Source: Hyaloperonospora brassicae (taxonomy: Eukaryota > Oomycota > Peronosporomycetes > Peronosporales > Peronosporaceae). Taken from it: DNA of 64,000 nt. The position numbers and the translations under genes were made by a program. Location: contig CANTFL010001445.1 in the NCBI GenBank assembly GCA_947650285.1, positions 1,213,971 to 1,277,970 of the forward strand, written 5' to 3'. The notes below the pieces were generated by a model, which had not been told where the DNA came from, did no database searches, and worked only from the letters and a program-made list of their open reading frames with translations. This document shows, piece after piece, positions 57,801-64,000 of this stretch; within the stretch, counting starts at the first letter, position 1, and each line of letters begins with the position of its first letter.

Positions 57801-60257
57801 CTGCATGGCCTTGAGCGTTGATGGTAGCGGTAGGTCTACTAGTGCTTGGAGATCCTTAGGATGAGCCTCCAGACCGTCACTTGATACCCTGTGACCGAGG
57901 TAGTCGACCCTTCGACATCCCCACGTACTCTTGACTGCGCTAATCGATAAATTCCAGTGGTCGCACACGTCCAACAGCCGTTCTACCTTGTCACATAGCA
58001 CGCTCCAGGACTCAGCCGGTACCAGTATGTCGTCTATGTACGATCTACGACCCAATACCGAAGGGGCCGACCTTGTATCCGGTTCTCCTGCTACAAATAA
58101 ATCCTCTTGGCCTTCCGAGTCGGCCCCTGGGGGTATACGCAAGAACCCATACAATGCATTGTCCAGGAGTCGTTGGTAGATCTGTGGCGCGTTCTTGAGT
58201 CCGAACGGCATTCTGAGCCACTCGAATAAACCCAACGGAGTGACAAAAGCTGAAATTAATCTTGCCCTTTCCGTCATGCTGACTACCCAGAACCCACTTG
58301 CCATGTCGAGAGAGCAATACCACAACGCACTATCCAAATCTTCCAGAAGCTCATTAATCAGTGGCATGGGGTAGACCATAAGTTGCGTCAGGTCGTTCAC
58401 CAACCGATAGTCAATGCACAGCCTGATGTCGACCCCATTCTTCTTCACGATAATTACTATTGGGCTGGCCCACGGTGAGGTGGATGGCTGAATAATCTTC
58501 GCCGACAGTAGACCCTTGATCAAGTCGGCCAACTTTTCTTTGAACTGGGGGGCCACTTTCCGTACGCGTTGCGCGATCGGCCTAGCGTTTCCCACGTCTA
58601 TATCGCATATAGCACCACGAGCAGCTGGGGGTAAAGCGTTGCCTTTTCCCATTAACAGGTGCCGCTTCTTCCAGATGATTTGCTTTAAACGATCCACTTC
58701 CTCAGGCGAGTTTCCCTCCGGATCAGGTATCTGAATGTCCTTCAGCTCAATTCCTTCGGGCGAGAGGTCCACCTCTGGTATGACCGCCCATCCCTGGCTT
58801 ATTTCTTCAGCCCAGAGTTCTCCGCTTTCAAACGTACACACTTGGTCATCATCTTGGGTCACATCTTCGATACTCGCTCTTGCTCCCATGTCAATAACTT
58901 CTTCATGTAAGGTGTCGATGGATCTCCTCGGTCCAATGACCGCATATTCGTTCGGCCGAGTGATCGTGGGTTCGACTAGTTGAGTGTATAGGGCTCCGTC
59001 CTCGGGAATGTTACCTGCCGTTTCTTCGCCTGTTAGTGACCTATCTACTGGCCGCTGTCGGGACGCGACGTTCATCACTGGAGCTACCTCCTTTGACCGC
59101 TGTAAAATATGTCGTGGAGTCTCATACTGGGGTTTATCCACCAGTGGCCCTTCGTCGATCTCCATCAGGTCTTCCTGATGGTCGTCCTGGTCGGTAGTAG
59201 CTTCATATGCTAAGTTCCACCACTCGGCGTGTCTTCGAGAGCCTGCCGTAACGAATCCCAGTGTTCTTGGTATTTGATCCTTCGCCATTACCATACCAAT
59301 TCTAGTGCCCTCATGCAGCGTTAGCGTTTGTGGGCTGACGTTGGTTACTTTCAAAAATCGACGTCGGCCTACCCCTCGGTTCACCGTGGTGACCCATCGT
59401 TCTCCTCTCGTCACCCACAGCACCCTTTGTTCTGAGGTCGACTCTTTTACAGGTACTTCCACATATTCGCCCACCGCTAGCTGTGTAAATTGGCCCAGCT
59501 TTATATCGGTAACTCTGCTACCGTACAACGTTCGCCGGCCTGCTAGTTGGACTCGCACTTCATCTGGGAGACAAAGCGCTCCTCCCCCCAGATCTAATCG
59601 GATACCGGCTGGGACCATAAAGTCCATACCCAGAATCGCATCTTGGCCCACCATAGGGCCGACCCATACCTTGAAGATGTACACCAAGTTTCCATTTAAA
59701 GTGATCTTGATGCGGGTGCGTCCTTCTGTAGTGTATACCGCTTCCCCGATACCCACGCATTCTTGTCTTGCGTCTTCGTCGATCTGGCAGCCTACCTTAC
59801 GAGCAAAGGCGATATCCAAAATGGATATCTCGGCACCAGTGTCAAACAACAAGTTTGCGCGGTCATTGTTTACCTTTCCAGAGGCCTTGGCCTGCTGAAA
59901 CCATTTCGAAGGGGCATGATTTTTCCAATATCCCCTGGATTCACCTGGTAGCAGGTCCAATTCCATCACTGCATCTCCTCGTGTAAAACCATTAGGATCA
60001 TCAAGACGAGCAACATGAACCACAGGGTAGCTTGCGATCTTCGATATATTTCTGATCTTCTTATCTCTGTGATCTTCCTCGACACTCTTCTCCACGGCGG
60101 GACCTATATCTCCCTCGGAAGTCCTTTCCACATATGCAAACACATGACAATCAGAACGCTCGGCTCGTACCAGATTCAAACTTGGCGAGCGTTCTAATTT
60201 AACATCTTCTCCACCTTCTCCGGCAACATCCCAGCGTGCTTGGTCGGGTTGTACCAT
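54894..60257 (-). CDS. pol: Element D pol polyprotein (protease, RT, RNase H, second RNase H, integrase, chromodomain)
   Basis: The 1787-residue frame is open throughout. Protease: LLFDTGAEISIL with catalytic Asp about 139, GILGMDFMVPAG-like block after it. RT: about 550-830, SPIVIIVKKNGVDIRLCIDY, WYCSLDMASGF, FGLKNAPQIYQRL, catalytic RRSYIDDIL near 740. First RNase H from about 900 (IIIYASEWAISAALV, where the usual DAS is YAS). Second, archaeal-like RNase H about 1060-1180: FDGSA, NEAEYEGM, GDSNLVV and NQSADQLA supply four acidic residues. Integrase: HHYHTSLEGGH and CVDCE zinc site, MDHIP, HDREPGFMS, NGTAERM; then WHGPFRVLEL. Chromodomain about 1705-1770 (YEVEEILESR, FLIRWKGHADPSWVDE). The first RNase H lost its leading Asp while the second keeps a full set. 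Translated in the -1 frame relative to gag. Confidence 0.93.
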   Translation of the reverse strand: MVQPDQARWDVAGEGGEDVKLERSPSLNLVRAERSDCHVFAYVERTSEGDIGPAVEKSVEEDHRDKKIRNISKIASYPVVHVARLDDPNGFTRGDAVMELDLLPGESRGYWKNHAPSKWFQQAKASGKVNNDRANLLFDTGAEISILDIAFARKVGCQIDEDARQECVGIGEAVYTTEGRTRIKITLNGNLVYIFKVWVGPMVGQDAILGMDFMVPAGIRLDLGGGALCLPDEVRVQLAGRRTLYGSRVTDIKLGQFTQLAVGEYVEVPVKESTSEQRVLWVTRGERWVTTVNRGVGRRRFLKVTNVSPQTLTLHEGTRIGMVMAKDQIPRTLGFVTAGSRRHAEWWNLAYEATTDQDDHQEDLMEIDEGPLVDKPQYETPRHILQRSKEVAPVMNVASRQRPVDRSLTGEETAGNIPEDGALYTQLVEPTITRPNEYAVIGPRRSIDTLHEEVIDMGARASIEDVTQDDDQVCTFESGELWAEEISQGWAVIPEVDLSPEGIELKDIQIPDPEGNSPEEVDRLKQIIWKKRHLLMGKGNALPPAARGAICDIDVGNARPIAQRVRKVAPQFKEKLADLIKGLLSAKIIQPSTSPWASPIVIIVKKNGVDIRLCIDYRLVNDLTQLMVYPMPLINELLEDLDSALWYCSLDMASGFWVVSMTERARLISAFVTPLGLFEWLRMPFGLKNAPQIYQRLLDNALYGFLRIPPGADSEGQEDLFVAGEPDTRSAPSVLGRRSYIDDILVPAESWSVLCDKVERLLDVCDHWNLSISAVKSTWGCRRVDYLGHRVSSDGLEAHPKDLQALVDLPLPSTLKAMQSFLGSLNYYSRFIEDYAIYASILYELREVDFHVWRSKLKDVDHQMTPDEDDEKWSRVQVAFAMLKNKMATAPILRHFDPEKEAVIIIYASEWAISAALVQNHEGTLMPVTFTSRTLKANELNYSTVEKEVLALLRILENCFTMLVTRPLKVLTRHSTLAWLVRSSGLQGRLGNWAALLSQWTLEIVKCKKGEDQVLGALAASITPRESVDSILSAIAPKKQAKHKVNLPPPTVEGHEELYVMSFDGSARVKQGGGSCSAVVWSLPAWSIVSAASKYLKVSTVNEAEYEGMLLGFELLDPLERRRLIICGDSNLVVRQMRGEIECKAAGLTPLKGKALSKLRTWASHEILHVKRDWNQSADQLASEALHRQAGVESIPKEEWPGLEEINRLPELLVPRDPSRTAKIFAVTRSRPPIQISSDTRQENGIQQLRMERIRKAQEEESWIVELKAYLKGDLSGLSAESAQSCSKMARDYEVSEEGLLVYCPGYKADEDDRGLTARLVIPEALQTDILHHYHTSLEGGHQGIGRTYYRIRRYCHWRGLFRSVQRYVGLCVDCETGKGGPTLQGITPGNIEATYPFQVIAMDHIPSLPTSHKGNTELLIWVDLFTGYVMAKASASRTAQTVAEGYEECVFRRFGASEVIRHDREPGFMSDFFRAFNRMVGQRQRATMAYRPQANGTAERMVQTLTRSIKMYVSDVAQQDWDEYAERLTFALNTAHDRVRKETPFYLVHGWDAKTTLEATLPVVNTKYKGARARRWRYHIQSHYQRAREQANECLRSASQARVLAHNEQVADHKVQPGTQVWLYLDRVKEGYAKKLAHLWHGPFRVLELVGEHAVRLEMRDTKYRLFPIVHVSKLKRVREFPDRPNNRLAVDEADRIDFDECLLPEDSWMRELEEGEYEVEEILESRVDKKTRYGRQRREFLIRWKGHADPSWVDEVDLNCGALLRKFEREVTNYNRFDAMQNQED
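60153..60203 (-). promoter_or_regulatory. Candidate -1 frameshift signal at the D gag-pol junction
   Basis: The minus strand reads G TTA AAT (60203-60197), then gag stop TAG (60196-60194). AGAACGCTCG (60195-60186) can pair perfectly with CGAGCGTTCT (60162-60153), a 10 bp stem with a 23-base loop. The heptamer resembles the G UUA AAC type used in some viral -1 frameshifts. Pol is open in the -1 frame across this point. In A the stem is kept with one G-U pair. Stem directly after the heptamer is closer than usual, so only its inner part may matter. Confidence 0.6.
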
Positions 60258-62881
60258 TGACGGATCAAGTTATAAAACTCTTCCATCGGGCACTTCCCGG
60301 CTTCGTGGGTCTCTCCACACCCTTTGCACACGAACAAGCAACGATCCGTCGGATGGCCTCTCTTTCCACAGTGGTCGCATGTGAGACGCTTCCAGCAATC
60401 CAAGTCACCATGCTTCCTGGATCCACAGTGCGCACATCTCGGGTATTGAGCGGCCGGTGGCCCTCGAGGTCCTTGGTCACCTTCTTGGCGATGGTGTTGG
60501 TCGGCCTCCCGGGCTGGTCGGCTTCTTGGGCCCCTCGACACAATGTCCTTCTGGTTTTCCATCGCCATCACATACATTCGTCTTTGGTCATCGTCGTCTC
60601 CTGAGCTATCCGAGCTTGACGATTCCGAGTTCGATTCTTCCATGGTCGCCCGGACCGCATGTACCGACCGACGGTTTACCTCCCTTGGTCGGTCTGGGGG
60701 CACAGGTGCCTTTTGGCGGAACTTGCTCGACCCGAAGAGTACCTTGCCTCGACGCGCCTTCGTCCTTTGCCTCGCTCTCAACACGTCTTCCAATTCATCC
60801 ACATCCGCTAATCGTAACATCGTGAGCTGGTCTGCCAGTTCTGGGTCATCTAGAGTTTCAATGTAGTGCTCGACATGTTCTTTCTGGATCTTGGGCGGCC
60901 CGTCTTTAACCTTGATCTTCGCCCTGAGCCCAATCACGTTCAGTCGGTACAGGTAGTCCATGGGTGACTCTTCCGGCCGCTTCTTCGCGTGGTAATATTG
61001 GCGGGCGACTGGCACTCCTAACCCGCAGAATTGCATCTGGAATTCTTGTATGACGTCCTTCCAACTGGATCGAACCGAGCGGCCCAGTTGCCGGTACCAA
61101 TTCTGTGCTGGTCCAGTCAGCAGTCCACCGAAAACCAAACACTTTTCATCGTCAGGTGCTTGGTCCCTTGCAAAAGCCGTTTTGACTGTGGACAGCCACG
61201 AACGAGCTCGGTCTTCATCTTGGTTTCTTCCGTGAAATTCTTTGAGATCCGATGTCGCTGCAAGCTTGATGCGAGGGATCATGCCGGGTATCTGTCCCGC
61301 TGCCGCCGTCGCAATTCTCGCCGCCGGTCCCTCCAGATCCATATCGTCCGGGTCGTACTCACACGTGCCGACCGATTCCATCTCTACATCTGTCCGAGTT
61401 TGTTGGCTTGACACTTGCGCTCGGCCCCTTGGTGCTCCTTGAGCTGCGGCCACTTGGGCCCTTTGTATTTCTGCTGCCACTCTTTCATCTTGATGTCCTT
61501 GTTGCACCTGTTGCTCTTGTAGAAAACGGGCCATCGCTGCGTCGAAGTATGTCTGTAGGTTACCTACCATATTGGTAGGCCCTTCCCCCCCAGCATCTTC
61601 GCCACGTGGTGGTGGAGCCAATCCGGTATGCCCATGCTGTCGTCCCATTGGGTGAAAATCTATCCTTTCGGGAATTTGGAAATTCCCCGGGTGGACATGT
61701 GCCGACGGATTCTGGACCGGTTGAGTGGCTCTGCCACCCTGAACGCGAGCCTGTAGCATCGCAGCTCCTGCCGGCCCCAGTGGCATCCGGGCACATTGGA
61801 CGAGGATGGAGGAGTTACTTGACGACTGCTCCTCCGCGTCGTGGTCGGCTGATGGGAGCGGCGTGTGACGTTGCGTACCCATCGGCGGGTCGACCTGTGG
61901 TTTCACTGTTGGTGGGGAGCCGAAGTCCTGGAGGGTCATCAAGCTGTCACGAGACGGCGTCGTCATCGACGGTGTCAGCGGTACGTTGTTGGGTCTGGTA
62001 GTCCCCACTAGGATAGCTAATCGCTTGTGCATCTTGTTTAACAGGCTTGTGATGTTGTCGAACCCTAGGTCGAACAAGGTGTGCGGCTCGAACTGGCCTG
62101 CCACCATGTTCGCCTCGCGAAGGAGGGTGACTAGCGCTGTGACTGCCTCTGAGACCGTCCGGGGTTTGGGCAGGGATGATACCGGCCCCCCTAGCTGACC
62201 CAATAACCGGATGGCGAGGACTTTTGCGACGGGGTCGCTCTCCAGGAGGGCGACCAGCTTTCGGCGGTGGTAGGCCAGCACGATTGCCTCGTCCGACCAG
62301 GCTGGTGGTCCCGCTGGAGCAGCGTCCCTCAATTTGGAATTAGCTGGCGCCTTCGTTTTCTCGCGGGTCGGCTTGGACTGGGCGGCCTTGGCGACTTTTG
62401 GTGTTGGAGGTCCTGGCTTACAGTATTTCATGGTTGGCCGGTGTTCTGACTCGGTTGATGGTCCTGAGGTGTCCGAATTCATCAAGTGGGTGTCCCCTGG
62501 CGCTTTCATCCTGGCTTTCTGCGGCTTGGACGTGGCGGCCGCTGAAGTTTGTTGTTTTTGGGACCAGAGCTGTTCGGTTTTCACCGTCAGCTGCTGGTCC
62601 TCAGGGGCATAGTAGGTACCATGACCCAGGGCGTCCTCAACGAGGACGTAGGGAGGGTATTTAGGTTTGTCTTCGATAATCTCGACCTTGGCCATGTTGA
62701 CCGGACCCCTCCCAAGGTCCGGTCGGCCCTGCGACCCTTTGTTTTTGTGTTCGTGTTTCACTGGCGGTCGGTCTTCCAGTGCTTCTTCGGTCTTCTGTTC
62801 AACCTTGACCAGAACGTCTTCTTCATCTTGGGACTCGCGGTGAAATCCCGCGTCTTCCGAAGATCCGGGCACGCGCACCAT
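60194..62881 (-). CDS. gag: Element D gag
   Basis: 895 residues from the ATG that overlaps the primer site (MVRVPGSSED). The frame stays open a further 37 codons upstream into the LTR, but the first conserved Met across A, D and F is this one. A disordered, Pro/Lys/Gln-rich N-terminal half. The capsid core is at about 545-625 (DLKEFHGRNQDEDRARSWL, GLLTGPAQNWYRQLG, FQMQFCG). Three zinc knuckles lie at about 814-857: CAHCGSRKHGDLDC and CDHCGKRGHPTDRC (CX2CX4HX4C), then CKGCGETHEAGKC (CX2CX3HX4C). It would form the particle and package RNA. No stops or shifts. Confidence 0.92.
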   Translation of the reverse strand: MVRVPGSSEDAGFHRESQDEEDVLVKVEQKTEEALEDRPPVKHEHKNKGSQGRPDLGRGPVNMAKVEIIEDKPKYPPYVLVEDALGHGTYYAPEDQQLTVKTEQLWSQKQQTSAAATSKPQKARMKAPGDTHLMNSDTSGPSTESEHRPTMKYCKPGPPTPKVAKAAQSKPTREKTKAPANSKLRDAAPAGPPAWSDEAIVLAYHRRKLVALLESDPVAKVLAIRLLGQLGGPVSSLPKPRTVSEAVTALVTLLREANMVAGQFEPHTLFDLGFDNITSLLNKMHKRLAILVGTTRPNNVPLTPSMTTPSRDSLMTLQDFGSPPTVKPQVDPPMGTQRHTPLPSADHDAEEQSSSNSSILVQCARMPLGPAGAAMLQARVQGGRATQPVQNPSAHVHPGNFQIPERIDFHPMGRQHGHTGLAPPPRGEDAGGEGPTNMVGNLQTYFDAAMARFLQEQQVQQGHQDERVAAEIQRAQVAAAQGAPRGRAQVSSQQTRTDVEMESVGTCEYDPDDMDLEGPAARIATAAAGQIPGMIPRIKLAATSDLKEFHGRNQDEDRARSWLSTVKTAFARDQAPDDEKCLVFGGLLTGPAQNWYRQLGRSVRSSWKDVIQEFQMQFCGLGVPVARQYYHAKKRPEESPMDYLYRLNVIGLRAKIKVKDGPPKIQKEHVEHYIETLDDPELADQLTMLRLADVDELEDVLRARQRTKARRGKVLFGSSKFRQKAPVPPDRPREVNRRSVHAVRATMEESNSESSSSDSSGDDDDQRRMYVMAMENQKDIVSRGPRSRPAREADQHHRQEGDQGPRGPPAAQYPRCAHCGSRKHGDLDCWKRLTCDHCGKRGHPTDRCLFVCKGCGETHEAGKCPMEEFYNLIRQWYNPTKHAGMLPEKVEKMLN
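62868..62880 (-). promoter_or_regulatory. Primer-binding site of element D
   Basis: Minus strand TGGTGCGCGTGCC directly inside the 5' LTR, sharing TG with the gag start codon. It predicts a tRNA 3' end GGCACGCGCACCA. Confidence 0.7.
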
Positions 62882-64000
62882 TGTGGTGGAGTGGGTCGCC
62901 AAAATCGATTGGCGTGACTCCAAACCGCCCACTGCGCCGGACTGCCGACTTGAGGAGGGGGTACTCCTATTCCGCTTGGATCTTAAACTCACCTTGTGTA
63001 CCCGTCGGCTTGGCGGGTATCACTCTTCGGAGGACGTGGCGATGGAGCTAGATGTCGGTCTTGGTGTGTGTCGACCTTGGGGGCCCCGAGCGGATATGCT
63101 TCAGTCGGGGTCCAGTTAGGGCAGCCACTCGATCAACTTGGTTGAGAGTGGGCTTATAACCAGAGTTCTCAGGGCTAGTAGCGCCTGGCCTTTGCTTGTC
63201 TCAGGGGTGTCAACCGCCTGGCCTTTATGCGTCCTCTCCCTTACCACTAGGGTATGGAGACCGCTTCCTATAGCGGGATTGAGTTGGGGGGGTTGCTACT
63301 CCACGAACCTACAGGCCAATATACTTCCTGGGGTTCTATTTGCACTTGAGTCTTACCCGCACTGTCGATTCGACGGGTGGGCCAAATCGATCCCTGGCCC
63401 GGAACAGGTTGGTAGACGTACAAGCTTCTTGGCTCACGAGACGTGTGGCTTAGATCGCAAATTGAGTAGTGCTTAATAATGTCCTATCCTTTAAACTCCT
63501 TTACTCTGTACTTGCCTTACGCCTGGACTCACTATGCTGAGTGGTCAGGGATGCTTGATCTTGAGGGTCCGGGTCGGCCGGTGGACGACCAGGTCGGCCC
63601 TCGGGTGACCGAGGTCGCCTTGATCGGCCGTACCCACCAAAGGGTGACCGTGACCGCCTTGGTTGACCGAGGTCGCCTTGATCGGCCGTACCCACCAAAG
63701 GGTGGCCAGGTCGGCCCTCGGGTGACCGAGGTCGTCTTGATCGGCCGTACCCACCAAAGGGTGACCAGGTCGGCCGATGGATGACCGTGACCGCCTTGGT
63801 TGACCGAGGCCGCCTTGGTCGGCCGTACTTACCGACGGGTGGTTGAGAACAATCCGCATTGGTGCCACTCTCAACGGCTGGACCCTAACGGCCGCTTCTC
63901 CTCTGTGGCCCCTTGGCCTCCAGTCTCTTTCCGATCGCGGGGTCCCTGTCCCTCCGGTCCATCCCTCCTTGAGTCTACCATTTCCGGAAAGTCCGCTTTA
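62882..64000 (-). repeat. 5' LTR of element D (runs off the window)
   Basis: Matches 51577-52696 to the last base of the window. By comparison only the final CCACA (U3 start) is missing. Contains the same tandem repeats at 63567-63834. Confidence 0.9.

Larger units (their letters stand above)
51577..64000 (-). mobile_element. Element D: nearly complete, young Ty3/gypsy element with antisense gene
   Basis: LTR, primer site, gag, pol in -1 frame, convergent antisense ORF, polypurine tract, LTR. Total about 12.4 kb. LTRs almost identical and gag and pol uninterrupted, so it inserted recently and may still be able to move. The only visible lesion is the frame split in the antisense ORF. Confidence 0.9.

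Noticed and set aside
55803..59898. Plus-strand frames of 60-197 codons opposite D pol
   Set aside because: Shadows of an intact pol; no motifs and no counterpart in A.

Overview
The window reads as repeat-rich oomycete nuclear DNA, most likely from a Phytophthora-like member of the Peronosporales. The evidence is the one cellular gene relic (a secreted S33-type alpha/beta hydrolase of the kind amplified in oomycetes) and the Ty3/gypsy families present. Almost everything else is retrotransposon: two sister Ty3/gypsy groups, a short non-autonomous relative, a Copia fragment and an L1-like LINE. I saw no RNA genes, CRISPR arrays or bacterial features.

Layout: 1-956 Copia pol relic (minus). 957-13226 element A, a minus-strand Ty3/gypsy element with nearly identical 1.23 kb LTRs but a ruined gag-pol, plus a plus-strand (antisense) ORF relic next to its 3' LTR. 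13227-20478 element C, a plus-strand chromodomain Ty3 element, decayed and lacking its 5' end. 20479-24982 host DNA with the broken hydrolase gene at 22531-24308. 24983-44282 element B, a plus-strand chromodomain Ty3 element related to C, split inside integrase by an 11.2 kb insertion (29604-40835). That insertion is a solo LTR into which a same-family minus-strand element F has jumped; a 543 bp segment was later inverted between the facing LTR arms. 44283-48840 mainly LINE relic. 48841-49460 5' end of a B-like element E. 49724-51507 lone F-type LTR. 51577-64000 element D, a young, nearly intact relative of A; its 5' LTR runs off the window about 5 bp short of its end.

In D, gag (60194-62881) starts on the codon that overlaps the tRNA primer-binding site. 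It is followed in the -1 frame by pol (54894-60257), across a slippery-looking heptamer and a hairpin that is also present in A. Pol contains protease, reverse transcriptase, RNase H, a second archaeal-like RNase H, integrase and a chromodomain. Between pol and the 3' LTR lies a large ORF on the opposite strand (52742-54578) that begins 40 bp inside the LTR boundary. Its relic in A (2440-4637) keeps the same domain order and scattered identical residues, so it looks like a real accessory protein.

Elements B and C carry a different, unrelated antisense ORF at the same place (between chromodomain and 3' LTR), also conserved at the protein level. Antisense accessory genes in two separate Ty3 groups, in a window that also holds a gag-chromodomain non-autonomous derivative (F), are the most interesting content here.
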